Assembly (NCBI RefSeq): GCF_964204865.1
Contig: NC_135258.1
Location: 18,330,916 to 18,394,915 of the forward strand
Origin: Styela clava
Taxonomy: Eukaryota > Chordata > Ascidiacea > Stolidobranchia > Styelidae
DNA: 64,000 bases
Reading direction: 5' to 3'
Made by a program: the position numbers and the translations under genes. Shown here piece by piece: positions 27,701 through 39,356 of this stretch (within the stretch, counting starts at the first letter, position 1; every line of letters begins with the position of its first letter). The notes beneath the pieces are model-generated. The model saw only the letters and a program-made list of their open reading frames with translations, did no database searches and had not been told where the DNA came from.

Positions 27701-30700
27701 TATGGCAATCCAGAAGATCTACGAGAGCTGATTGATACAGCTCATAGTATGGGATTGTATGTTTTGCTTGATATTGTACATAGTCATGCATCAAAGAACG
27801 TATTAGATGGACTGAATATGTTTGATGGAACAGATGCATGTTATTTTCATGGTGGACCAAGAGGAACCCATGATCTGTGGGACAGCAGACTGTTTGATTA
27901 CACAAAGTGAGAGACGTTATGACAACAAGTTCATAAACAGCCAAATTTCTTTAGTAAAGTATTTTAGTAATATTTCCATCATCACAAATCGAAATTTTGC
28001 AAACGGAGATTATGATACAATAGTTGCGAAATTCTGCATATTCATGAGTGATCTTATTTGGCAAAAGCTATCCGATTAAATACACCTTTTGTGAACTGTA
28101 TAACATGCTTTACTCAAAAGCTTGAATAAAACTGTATTGGTGTTACTGTTAGACCCTCATAACCTAACTTATTTCGTATTAACAACATCATTTATATCTC
28201 TTCGCCGCTACTTTCTTAGGTGGGAAGTTCTGAGATATTTGCTATCCAATCTTGGAAATTACATGGACAATTTCCAATTCGATGGATTTCGTTTCGATGG
28301 TGTTACATCAATGATATATCACGACCATGGAATGGGTATATGACATGTGTTTTTGTATTAGGGCATGTAATATAGTATATGTTTATCAATGTTTCTACTG
28401 CGAACAAGAAATTCCCAATTGAGCATGAACCCATGATTATTATGAACAGGCAATACCAACATATAAATCTAAAGCTTTAGCCCATAGGCAATTGCGTCCA
28501 CTTATGTACAGGTAAATTATCTAACATGCCAGATGACCTTTAGGATATTTATCTATTTACAGCTCGTGGATTTTCAGGTGGATACCATGAATATTATGGA
28601 CTTCATATTGATGTTGAATCACTAGTGTATTTAATGCTTGCCAATGATATGCTGCATGACTTTTATCCATATTGTATCACAATAGCAGAAGATGTGTCTG
28701 GTATGCCTGCTATGTGTCGTCCCGTCTGTGAAGGTGGAATTGGGTTCGATTACAGATTGGCTATGGCTATTCCAGATAATTGGATTAAGGTAAAAGATTT
28801 TTCATTGCATATAATTAACAAATGCTAATAGTTGTTTTATTTCGATCTCGATGTCGAAGTGTTCGTTTGCACATTGAAATTCAAAATTTATGTTTTAGCT
28901 ATTAAAAGAGCAGAAAGATGAAGACTGGTCAATGCAGCATATTACATTTCTTCTTTCAAACAGAAGACACAAGGAAAAGTGCATAGCATATGCTGAAAGC
29001 CATGACCAGGTGAGGCATGACTGTAATGTAACCTGTGACATCAAATGCCATCAGTATAAGCATTGTTTGCATATTACCTGCATACTTTATTGCTCATTCA
29101 TAGCATGCCTCTTGCCATAATTGGGCCCTCAAAATTGGTAAAATTTGAAACTGCAGGCAACTTTACTTTCGAATGCGACTTCATACAATAATTTACTTCA
29201 GAGAAATGTATATGCTCACCAGTATTTATTAGGGATGGGTCGAGATTCGGATCCTGATTCAAGTCGAATCCACGCATTTTTTGGACTCTGATTCGATTTC
29301 GATTCCACGTCATTCTTACTGAGTCTATAATCAATTCTGTTTTTTACTAATTTGCACCTACGTTTGTACTTTTACCTCTATAAATCTCAGTACATACCCT
29401 AACTGGTTAAAGTTAGTTGTTGGGTCTGTAACAATATTTCTCGTATTTATTATAAACACTCTAAATCAGGGGTCTCAAACTCGCGGCCCGCAAGACGATA
29501 ATTTGCGGCCCCCGCCTTGGTATGAAAGTTTAATGTTAGTGCGGCCCCTAAGTCACTCAGCTCAGTTAGAATGAATAATACCTTTAAATTATGATCAAGA
29601 CAAGTAGAGCAAAACAAAATATTTTATAATCTATCCCCCAAAAGGAATAGGCTATGTTGTAACCTACTAGTACCGTACCTGTAGGCAGGGTATTCGCTGG
29701 ACCTTTGACCCCGAAGAAATTTTTTTTTTACTTTACCGTTGCTAATTCTTGGTGCTTATTTTAGAGGCTTCGCGAGTTGAAGCCTATAAACTGGGGTATA
29801 CGTTTCACGTCATCATTTTGATTCAAATATTTAACAACCTGTTTTTCAACAGTACCGGTAGAGAAGTTCAGCTTAGTCTGTCACAGCTATTTCTAGACTA
29901 ATTTTTGATTAGGGCAATTAAGCTACGACGCCCAAGCAATCAGAATGATCATTGGGTTCTTTGATTCATACTTGGATTTCTGAAACACAACTCAGGACTA
30001 ACAAATTGCGTGCAAAAACGAGGTGATGTTTACAAATATGCCTAAAAATATTTTTGAGTGACAAGTGTCTGAGCGTTTGCGAAAAAGACTTATTGTTACG
30101 TCACTTTTTGCGTCTTGCTGATTAGCCAATGTTACGGAATGAACAAGGAAGTAGATGCTCGGGGAAAGGTCCATCGCGGAATTACTTACATTTATGTTTT
30201 TGCCATGTTTTGGAAACAGAGGAAAAGATTCAACTTTTTAAGTTTAATGCTTTTATTGTGAAAAACCTGATGCGGCCTGGACTCACTAAGGCTCTGTCTT
30301 GGCGGCCCTCAGGTAAATTGAGTTTGAGACCCCTGCTCTAAATGAAAACGATGACAGATACCCAGATAATATAACGCATGTTGAAAACTATGGATTGCTC
30401 ATAACAATGAGGTCGCGCCAGTCGCCAAACTATCTATCCTTTTTGATATACATACAATAAAATATGTGTTAGCGCAACATTTGAGTTTTCGATTCGCGTA
30501 AAAATGAAACATGCTCTGGATCAACTCATGGGGTAATTTCATCAATATCTCTTTTAAGTCAAGTTTATTACGTGCAATTCTTTCCCTTAAGGGAGAAATA
30601 GAAAGAATGTAGAATTTTAGAACTTTTACTTGCACTACTAAGTTGCAAGCAGATGTACCTCATTGTTTTTGACAAGTGGCATCTCTCTACCATTTGCGAA

Positions 30701-33627
30701 CGCGACATAGTAAGTTTACGGCTAGAAGTATCTGGAATTATGGAAAAGCATTGCAGTCGGAAGCTTTTTATCTTTCATATTGACATTGCTAAATAGCCCC
30801 CGGAATTAACGGAGTTCGAAACCAAGGCGCATATTGACCCACGTTCACGTTTGTATTGTGGCCAAACAAAAGAGGGAAAATTTGCTGTAGCATGATCGAA
30901 AACGTGTTTTTCTGCTTTTCCATTGTGATGTCACAGGCTCGGAAGATTTGATTCGAGTCCTTGACCTATTACTCGGATTCGTCGAATCTCTGTAATGCCG
31001 GATTCGACCCATTCCTAGTATATATTCATTTCTAATATCCTATTACAGGCGCTTGTTGGTGACAAAACTTTGGCATTTTGGTTAATGGATAAGGAAATGT
31101 ATTCTCACATGTCCACACATATGCCATTAAATCATATCATTGACAGAGGTTTACGTCTTCATATGATGATTCGTCTTGTTACCCATGGATTGGGTGGAGA
31201 GGGATATCTCAATTTTATAGGTAATTTGGAACAATGAAAAGTAGTCTTCAACTAGATGTAAAAAAGGGTGTACCGCATCAATATTGTGTACTGGGATGTA
31301 TAAAATAAGGTCAATATACCAACTTGCATAAGTTACAGAAATTTGGCAATATGTCACAAATATGAGTAAACAAATGAATGTCAATTGTTAGGCCAACCAC
31401 CCTACGGCGGTGAGGAATTGCTCGCACCCAATTAACCACTAGACTTTGGGTGAAGGTTGAAAGGATGTACAACTACAAAACAGAACTGTTCTAAATGCAT
31501 ACAATATTGATATAGTGTTCGTACTTTACTAGAAGAAGATTAACAAGCAGTTTTTGATGCATAAATATCACTTAAGGTGATAGTGCCCAAAGTCAAATCT
31601 CAAAAATATAAATCCCAGCCTTGTTTTTTAGTATAAAAAAATCATGCAGCAGTATAAATTTACCTGTAAAATACTATCGTCCAAGATGTAGTCTCGAGTT
31701 CACATTCAACATATGTACACTGCCTCTAATTAGGTGGGTCTGTCAAAAATCAGTCTCAAGACTTTCCTAACCATACTGGTCACAACGTTGACAGGTAATG
31801 AATTCGGGCATCCGGAATGGTTGGATTTTCCTCGAATTGGCAACAACGAAAGTTACCATTATGCCAGAAGACAATTTAACCTGGTGGATGATGATATTCT
31901 CAGATACAAGTTTTTATATCGATTTGATGCAGCAATGCAAGCTGCTGAAGAAAAGTATGGATGGCTATCAGCCCCACAGGTATGTATTATATCACACCAT
32001 TATATATAGAGGGTATAACTTGCCAGACAATTGATGTTTTTTTTCTGAATCTTGACACTAATTTGGAACGTGTGCCAATCGGGAGCTCCAGAAGTATGTA
32101 CACCAAGATGGCGCACAACCTAAACAGAGTATGTGTACCAGGTTAGGATTAAGGTTGTGCGTCATCTTGGTACACATACTTCGGGAATGGGGCCTAATTT
32201 GGAGGGGGGATAACAATGGGCAACTTATTAACATCTCTTTCGCACTAATGAGTTTAATTCTATATGTAATTTGTTAGTAGAGATCAGCCTCTCAAGTTGA
32301 TCAGATTCGCTGTTGATGTCTCAGTGTTCATATGATTGCAAATTTCTTCCCACATGGAGATAAGGCCTTTCATTTGTCATACTGTGCCCAGTAAAGAGCA
32401 AACCCCGTTCAAATTTTAGCTCTTAAGGTTGCTTCCTAAATTTAGGGTTATGTCAGCAGACATCACGAAGGAGATAAAGTGATCGTATTTGAAAGAGGAG
32501 GAGTTGTTTTTATATTTAATTTTCACACTTCTCAAAGTTACACAGATTATCAGATTGGTGTGGACGTCCCCGGAACGTATCCTTTTTTTTAAAACAATTT
32601 TGGTTTTTCCAGCTCTTATTCAAGGCACGTATTATGTTATTGAAAATGTTTTCAGATATATATCATAAATTTGTTCATGTTTAACAAAGAAATTTGCGAA
32701 AATCAAGTAATCAACATACTAAATATGCATAGAAATACAAAATTGCTGTGAGGATATAAACAATATTGTATTGTTTTTTCCTTTCTGCTGTATGAGTTTA
32801 TTTCGACTCCATAACCAGCACAACAGACGATAAAATAGTTGATAAAAACAAATGAATAAAAACTGATTATAGAATTAAATAGACGATTTTTGATCCGATT
32901 GTCAGATGTTAATAATTGTTCAATGGCATATTTCAACGTTTACTTTAAGTATATTGAATATAAACATAGGGATGGATATTTCAAACAGCTAAATGTTACA
33001 ATTTTTTCTCTATTGCTTTTGGAATTTGATATTATTATTAGGAGGTATTTCTACTCGTTTATTTTGTCCTTGAGCATTTCATGTTACCAGCTATAAAATA
33101 GTGTTGGACACTGATAGTAAGGAGTTCGATGGTCATTGCAGAAACGATCACAGCGTTAAATTTTTCACCATGAATCAACAACATTTTGATAACCGGCAGA
33201 ATTCTATGAAGGTATGTTATCAATTGTTAATTCTTGTGAGCTGTGGCTAACTTCTGTAATTAAGCTTGTGCCCCTGTATAGAAAGAATATGCTATTTCTG
33301 TTGCTAAAATTAATAGTGGATTGATAATCATTTAGTTCCGATATTTTCTATTTTGTTAAAATGTACAGACTAAATTCTGACTCAAATAATGATATAAGCA
33401 TAACTTCTATTTAAGATATTTGCAAAACCATCACTCAACACAGCTAGTTTTGTATTATTAATAATTGTAGAGCAGTACAGAAAAAAATACTTAAATAACT
33501 TCACAGGTTTTTCCTCAAGCTAGGTGCCTGATATCACATGATTCCGAACTGTTTGAACTTTCTTTGAAATTTTTTTTAGATCTATATGCCTTGTCGATGT
33601 GCCATGGTACTTGCGCTGGATGAGTAG
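24725..33627 (+). CDS. GBE1: 1,4-alpha-glucan (glycogen) branching enzyme
   Basis: Cytosolic GH13 enzyme that creates alpha-1,6 branches in glycogen. Fourteen exons: 24725-24837, 25178-25344, 26158-26273, 26702-26839, 27198-27424, 27697-27906, 28220-28335, 28563-28789, 28899-29009, 31049-31220, 31795-31979, 32446-32576, 33091-33211, 33580-33627. They join in phase to 693 residues; human GBE1 has 702. The N-terminal CBM48 region carries GEFNDWN. The catalytic barrel has all four GH13 signatures: [10 protein letters not shown] (from residue 277), GFRFDGVTS with nucleophile D350, ITIAEDVSG with acid/base E405, and YAESHDQ with H473 and D474. [14 protein letters not shown] follows, then a C-terminal beta domain. 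No disabling change was seen. Intron 9 holds nested transposons and intron 11 a short foldback. The gene converges on NDUFAF3. Confidence 0.95.
26340..26640. repeat. Probable transposon remnant in GBE1 intron 3
   Basis: A less AT-rich block with CTGTCTGTCTTTTAGATGCA, CGCGATATCTCACGAAAACG and a GGGGGGATCCCC palindrome differs from the flanking intron. The style resembles interspersed elements, but no ends or target duplication were identified. Confidence 0.35.
29230..31017. mobile_element. hAT-like element in GBE1 intron 9 (outer)
   Basis: Ends are inverted: TAGGGATGGGTCGA at the left and TCGACCCATTCCTA at the right, the second slightly diverged. Flanks GTATTTAT (29222-29229) and GTATATAT (31018-31025) match at 7 of 8 positions, as expected for an aged 8-bp target duplication. 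It contains the younger element at 29467-30335. No transposase was recognised, so it is non-autonomous. Confidence 0.6.
29467..30335. mobile_element. Non-autonomous hAT element, nested
   Basis: Left end CAGGGGTCTCAAACTCG and right end AGTTTGAGACCCCTG are inverted. CTCTAAAT flanks it exactly on both sides (29459-29466 and 30336-30343), an intact 8-bp target duplication. GCGGCCC motifs lie inside each end. At 869 bp and without a transposase frame it must have moved in trans. Confidence 0.9.
32091..32182. repeat. Short foldback (MITE-like) in GBE1 intron 11
   Basis: A 31-base arm starting GAAGTATGTACACC (32091-32121) is inverted at 32152-32182 with three mismatches, around a 30-base spacer. 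In RNA it would form a strong hairpin within the intron. Confidence 0.7.
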
Positions 33628-33777
33628 CGGATCACTTCCAACAAAGGTATTGGTTCACTTTTCACATGCAGTACACAGAGCCAATATCATATAAAGCACT
33701 TATATCAATAGTAAATGTATTCATCGCAAGATTATGGTGCATGGTTTTCTCATATATGCTTTATAATGTGGGTGTTA

Positions 33778-35085
33778 TTAAAACTTATCTGATGGCAATC
33801 GTTTTCGTTTTTCTGTATTAGGTGGTAATTTTACAATATCGTACTCGGGCACAGGTAACAATACAGCACCAACAGTTCCTGGTCTCTCCCCTATCAATAG
33901 ATTATATGTACCACAAGCATTTTTAGTGTCCTGTATTTCCAGATGTACTCCCCTCTGCCGAACAGCTGACATAACGACTGGGTTTAGCCTCTCGACTTTT
34001 GCACCAGTCCCCACTATGATGAGGTCTGAGAACAAAATTAGGAAAAATAACTCCTAAATAGTGTTAATTTTACAAGAGAGCTGCGCCTACTTACCTATCG
34101 GGGGATAAATGACGTTAAAAATTGAAAACGCGGCTTCATTGATGTCTTCAACATTGGATATCTGTCAAAGAATGATAGTGTATTCTGAAGTCTAATTCTA
34201 GCAGGGCTCTGGAGACTGAAATTTTGACGAGAATGCTCTTAGTTTCTATCAATTACCAGCTTTTATGTAGATTACTCAAATCCAAGCAAGTTAATAATTT
34301 AGTCCATACCATGACCATTTTTCATGTCGCATCGAGGTAAAAATTTCCTTTATGGATGTACTAAGTAAGATATCTACGGTTGTGAAATCATACAACACCT
34401 AGTTTAAACATACATTCCATTTGAGCACTGTTCTGGGAAGAAGTGCAATTGAACCCATGATGATGCGATCATGAAATTTGAATCCACCTCCAACTATATT
34501 TGTAGGTGTGAAAGGTCGCATATCAGACTGTTCCTGCGATCCGAATGTCATTTTTGTTTTTTGCATTTCATTCATGTCTTCATGATCTAGTTTTCCAAGC
34601 AATCTGGTATAATACAATATACATATCCATGTCATGTGCAAAAATATATGAATTGTATATTGTATGAAAAAATTCCCACTGCTTGATTCAATACACTTCT
34701 CTTTCCTAACATGATAAATTTTGACTCTGGACTCAAGGTATTGAAATCACTGCTCTCGGGTTGGCACACTTGCCTCTCGCAACTAAATGCCACGTTTGTA
34801 TCCTGCAGAGTGTAATTTTGAGCAAGAGGATTGCTTGCTGGGTTCTTGACATCGTAGGGCGGGCAGGTCACCACCCAATTGTGTCAAGTCTATGCATATA
34901 AAACTGATAATATGCAATAAAGAGTTCTTTAGTCATAATAGAATAAATTAAAAATATCATTCGTGGGGAACGATATTCTCACTTACGGTATGTATATTAT
35001 ACACTCACCTGCTGCAAAATGCGACATTCCTACGGTGAATCATAATTCTTTTAGAGGTATTGTGCAGAATGCCAACAACTCTCAT
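33778..35085 (-). CDS. NDUFAF3: NADH dehydrogenase complex I assembly factor 3
   Basis: Mitochondrial factor that helps build the early Q-module intermediates of complex I. Four exons on the minus strand: 35085-35009, 34603-34414, 34161-34095, 34025-33778. They join in phase to 193 residues (human 184). A basic N-terminus starting MRVVGILHNTSKRIM suits a mitochondrial presequence. The MTH938-like domain shows GSIALLPRTVLKW, IIVGTGAKVERL, VRQRGVHLEIQDT and NACGTYNLL, all lining up with the known family. A CTTCAG tract precedes the start codon by about 17 bases. Its end faces the end of GBE1 about 150 bp away. Exon 1 is the least certain part. Confidence 0.9.
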
Positions 35086-35479
35086 TTTTAAGATTGCCAA
35101 CTGAAGCGATCACCCAAAATATTATACAATCACAATGAACACATACATAGATCTAACGAAAACAAAACTCTTCTTTTGAGATAAAATATATATTAATGCA
35201 ATGAAATTGATCAAATATTGGCTGGCAGTGGTAGCTTACGGTAATTAAAATCTTGACAAGGCAGAATAAAAATTAAAATAATACAGTAAAAGTAACCGGA
35301 CACTGAGAGCGTTTGACAGACTAAAAAATTCTACAATGTGCCAAAAACATTTTCAACATGTTGCGTAATGAACATTGAAATAGAAACAAATTGTGCTAGT
35401 AAGATAATAAACGCCTTTGCTGGCACTTTATCATGAAAAAGCAGAATTCAATCTGATAAAGAACATGCAAAATGAAAAA

Positions 35480-36577
35480 TCAAAGTTTATAGCCAACTCT
35501 TGAATTAGATTTGTATTTTTTCCTGGGTGTAAATGATTTGAATAAAGATTCATCTGCCATTTTGTCACCACGTCGAAGTTTTGTGCTGAGATTTGGTTCT
35601 GCGTATGATACTTTTTCTGTTGCACTTCGCCTGCTACTTCTTCTTGATGGTTCGCAATTTTCAGAATTTGTGGATTTTCTCTGGGATAAACGTTTATCTG
35701 GTAGATCTAATGAATTTGCTACATTTTGATTATTTTCATCAATAAAATGTTCAACATTGGTAGCAGCCATTTCATTGTTATAATCATCTAATGCTTTCTT
35801 TGTTTCTGTCATTTGATTTATTGGTGATGTTTCTATGAAGACTTGTTGGTTTGAAGAGTTTTGATCTTCTGATTCAAACTCAGTGTTGGGAACATTTTGT
35901 AAAACCTCAATACAGTTAGTATTTGGAGCAGTCAGTTCCATGTAAACAGTTTCATGATTTGTAATGTTATCGGTTTCTATCTTTTCATCGATTTCAGAAA
36001 CTGAATCATTTCTGCTGCTTATGTCTGAAACAGAAAGTTCGCTCCCAACTGATGAGTCGGAAGTAATGGAAATATTTTTGGATTCATCGTGTGAACTTCC
36101 AATGTTATCATTTTTCACGGAATCTATTGCAATTCCAGCATTTCTTAAATGTTTTTGCAACTGAGACAACATTTTATCCATTTTGTGAGATTCCTGCAAG
36201 AAATGACAGTTTTCTTTCTCTATCAAATTGATTTTTTTTCTGTCTGATGCAATTGTGGCAGAAAATATCCGATGTTGTTCTTCGAAATGATAATTTACCA
36301 TTGCAAGTTGACGATTATATTGTTTTGCTTTTATGGCAGTTGCAACTATATCTTCATTTTTTTGTTGTAGTGATACCGCTTGCTTCAGACAATGAGCTTG
36401 GGTGCTTGAGGCTTCTCGTTTTTTTCTTCGTTTTATTGATCCAATGCTACGATCGAGTGATCGATTTACAGCTTTCCTAGCTCGCTCAGATTTGGCTTTT
36501 TTAATAGCTTGCACAAGTTTCTCAGTGTCTATTTTAGTTTTGTTGCAAGGTGGGCGAGACATATCCATTTTAATCAA
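35480..36577 (-). CDS. Shugoshin-like centromeric cohesion protector
   Basis: Shugoshins recruit PP2A to protect centromeric cohesin and help sense tension. The 365-residue frame has no intron. It shows a basic N-terminus rich in KR (KRRKKRE near residue 52). A predicted coiled coil follows at about residues 60-145 (QQKNEDIVATAIKAKQYNRQ and onward), then an acidic serine-rich middle. The C-terminal block KVSYAEPNLSTKLRRGDK near residue 322 matches the conserved shugoshin C-terminal motif that binds phosphorylated histone H2A. A second Met lies at residue 4; the first is used because nothing excludes it. SGO1 versus SGO2 cannot be told apart. The lack of introns could mean an upstream exon was missed or the gene is a retrocopy, but the frame is intact. 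It lies 395 bp upstream of NDUFAF3 on the same strand. Confidence 0.75.
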   Translation of the reverse strand: MIKMDMSRPPCNKTKIDTEKLVQAIKKAKSERARKAVNRSLDRSIGSIKRRKKREASSTQAHCLKQAVSLQQKNEDIVATAIKAKQYNRQLAMVNYHFEEQHRIFSATIASDRKKINLIEKENCHFLQESHKMDKMLSQLQKHLRNAGIAIDSVKNDNIGSSHDESKNISITSDSSVGSELSVSDISSRNDSVSEIDEKIETDNITNHETVYMELTAPNTNCIEVLQNVPNTEFESEDQNSSNQQVFIETSPINQMTETKKALDDYNNEMAATNVEHFIDENNQNVANSLDLPDKRLSQRKSTNSENCEPSRRSSRRSATEKVSYAEPNLSTKLRRGDKMADESLFKSFTPRKKYKSNSRVGYKL

Positions 36578-37006
36578 TTTGTATGGTTGGTAAATGAATA
36601 AAATAGCAATATCCGAGAATCCTTATGAAAACAATATTCTGAATAGTAAAACAAGAATATGTAGGTATATACAATATAAGATAGTTTATTCTGAACTTTG
36701 CCCTGTTGTAAAAAATCACTGAAAGAGGTTTAAAAGTCAGAAAGTTGAGATGCAGACAAAATGTCACAAAGCGGGTTTGTGAGTAAGTAGTAGTCAAAGT
36801 AGCAAAGACCACTCCAACAGGATGACATAAGACAGTTTGAGACAATAGTAAAGTTTATTTCGATTTCATGATCAGCATCAAAGACGACAAAAATATTGAT
36901 AAAAACAAAACTGATTACAGAATCAGGACAGCGAACAAAACTTAGTAGGCCTAATGTTCAAAACGTAGGATTGAAGGGTTTTGTCCAAAAAAGTGGTATG
37001 TGTACG
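36578..37006. other. Region upstream of the shugoshin-like gene
   Basis: AT-rich with no gene recognised. It would contain the promoter of the minus-strand gene, but no motif could be singled out. Confidence 0.35.
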
Positions 37007-37430
37007 CAGTGGCGCAACCAGGCCGTTTTCAACGGGGGGTCCGACCGGAATTTACACAGTGCAACCACGACGTAAGTCGCAACGCCACTAGGTGTCGCCC
37101 CGCTGACCACGATAAATTGCTCATGGTTAAAAGGGAAACGCCATCAATTAAATCCCAGCCTTTCGCTTACCTTGCACTCGTTCATTAACGGCGCTTCGCT
37201 ATGTCTTGCACCTCGTGGGTAGCAAAACGCCGTTCATTACATTCCAGCGAATTGCTAACGAAAAGCTGTTAATTATTTTCAACGTTTTCCTCGCTTTGCG
37301 CCTCGTGGATAGTGAAACACGGCTTGAATAAATTCCAGTGTTTCCCTCGTGCCGCGCCTTGCTCGTTAGGTGAATTCGTCAAGACTAAAAACAAAATGCA
37401 CTTCTTGCGAATGGACCTTTACCCGACCCT
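37007..37430. repeat. GC-richer repeat block, transposon end
   Basis: Starts CAGTGGCGCAACCAGG, a string typical of DNA-transposon termini, followed by ACGGGGGGTCC. Inside, a phrase of the type CACCTCGTGGGTAGCAAAA near 37211 recurs diverged near 37304 (GCGCCTCGTGGATAGTGAAA). No matching opposite end was confirmed; the poly-G block at 39.1 kb could be related. Confidence 0.4.
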
Positions 37431-37639
37431 AACCCCGGAAAAATTCTAAACTAAACTGAAGCTCACCGGAAGACATAATGACAATTAAAATAATTGATTT
37501 ACAACTAATTTTTGGAAACACAACTAAAAACTGACTAATTTAATGCAGGGATGTCCAAATCGAATTTAAATTCAAATATCGCAAACTTCAAATACTGTTT
37601 TTTCGTGTTTATAATAATCCCAAATATGGCGCACATATC

Positions 37640-38620
37640 CTAGGCGTCGTCGTCCATGTGTGGTTCGGCAATATATTACAGCTGACATGAAAGAATTTCG
37701 ATAAACGCCGACTTGAAAAACTTATAAGACTTCGAGGACGTTTTTGATTGAAAATATTTTCTTATCGGGTATTTTAACTTAGTCGAGATGGTTTAGGCGT
37801 CCTCGGCAAATTGTGTCTTAATTAGTTGTTTTCATCCTCAGTTTCGATAGTGACCGAACATAACAGGAAATTTTTTCTTCTAATTTAGCGCGTATAAAAT
37901 AGCTCTTAAATAGTATTTAATATCTATCGCGGATTTCGTCCGCATCCGGCATTGATAACAACATCAGTTCAGTTAAAGTTAGCGGTATTCATTTACAAAC
38001 AAAAATACATAACAGCCGACATGAAATATTCAAATCAGCGCAGAATTCAATAATAAAACACGTTTTATGGTCTTAATATGCACATAGAAAGAAGAAAGGA
38101 CAGAGAAATAACGACTAAGAACGGTATGGTATGTTTGTGTACTTTTGTTTACCATCGTCACCATAATCAAATTAGTTAAACCCGATTCCCAAATTTCCGT
38201 CCGCCAATAATGGAGAATGAAGATGGAAAAACGTGTTTTACTTTTTGAGTCAGCGTTGATTTAAATTTTTCATGTTATGTGTTATAATTTTTTGATTATA
38301 AACCAATACCTCCAACTTAAAATGAACAATATTGTTATCAACGACGTCAGGACTCGGGATAACGATAAAATCTCCGATAGAAACCAAATAATATTTAGAA
38401 GCTATTTTATAGATTGTAAGAAATTAAAAAATTTGACTAAATTGAAATATACGATAACAAATGTAAAAAATTTTCAACCAAAAACGTCCTCGACGTCTTA
38501 TAAGCACTTCAAGTCAGAGTTTATCGAAAACCTCTCACGACGACTGTTAGTTATTGCCGTCGATTGCGATAAAAAATTAAATAATTGTGGAATGTTTTTA
38601 AATCAGAACGTGGACGGGGG
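37640..38620. repeat. Long imperfect inverted repeat (foldback)
   Basis: The left arm (about 37640-38070) reappears inverted at about 38220-38620. Matching pairs include TTATAAGACTTCGAGGACG with CGTCCTCGACGTCTTATAA, GATAACAACATCA with a similarly placed inverted GTTATCAACGACG block, and ACACGTTTTATGG with AAAACGTGTTTTA. The centre is roughly 150 bp. Arms are clearly diverged, so the structure is old. A 143-codon plus frame (38277-38708) lies in the right arm; it is not preserved in the left arm and has no recognised family, so I do not call it a gene. Confidence 0.7.
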
Positions 38621-38752
38621 CGGTAGGATGTTTACGGCGTTTTCGGTTTTCGGCCTTTCATATGTAGAAAATCTTAGGTTATTCGAAGCAATATTTTTCC
38701 GAAAATAATTTTCGTATCCAGATTTTCAGAGTTTCTACTGCATTATTATAAC

Positions 38753-39010
38753 ATGAAGACGGGCGGCGTTACATTGCGTCAAGATGATGAAGCACGAGAG
38801 TATTCGTCACAAGAGAGAGAGAGATAGCATTATGCTATTGTCGCTTTCAATTCGCATCGACAGCGCGCGATTTCTACTTTTTTGAGATAACATATCTCAT
38901 TTTCGAATACAAACATATACGCGGGGTTAGCGATTATTACGTAGTTATCAGCAAAAAGGTAAGATTGAAGTCGGGCGGTGTTAAATTACGTCGAGGTGAT
39001 AAAGCACTGG
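38753..39010 (+). repeat. Direct repeat of about 47 bp
   Basis: AAGACGGGCGGCGTTACATT and following text at 38756-38800 recurs diverged as AAGTCGGGCGGTGTTAAATT near 38967-39010, including the AAAGCAC/GAAGCAC ending. The space between includes a (GA)n tract. Confidence 0.55.
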
Positions 39011-39097
39011 AAAAAAGTAGTTTTCACCGAATTGTTATGACCGTGGAACGACGTTGTTTTAACATAGAACAATAAAAAAAAAAAACGAAATTCAAAC

Positions 39098-39121
39098 GGG
39101 GGGGGGGGGGGGGGGGGGGGG
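39098..39121 (+). repeat. 24-base G homopolymer
   Basis: An unbroken run of G, preceded by AAACG and a poly-A stretch near 39074-39085. Such runs form quadruplexes, vary in length and are prone to assembly error. Confidence 0.9.
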
Positions 39122-39356
39122 CACATATCATTTATCATCGACATATCTTTCGAAACATATCAACAAACAAGCTGGGGTTACCACTGTGAAGTGACTCTCA
39201 CGGTGACCTAAAGTTATATTCGGAATTTCTGTGAATTGGAACAATAAGTGCGTGCCTGAAAAATGTAAAGTGCGAATCATCAAACAAAAGCTTATAAATA
39301 TGAGTTTTAAACTGAAAAAATGCAGCACGAGTAATTACTTTAAAAATAAATATCGT

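Noticed and set aside
34632..34874. 80-codon minus frame between NDUFAF3 exons 1 and 2
   Set aside because: It lies in the intron, has no family match and the flanking exons join in phase without it.
38277..38708. 143-codon frame as a gene
   Set aside because: It lies in one arm of an inverted repeat, is not kept in the other arm and resembles no family.
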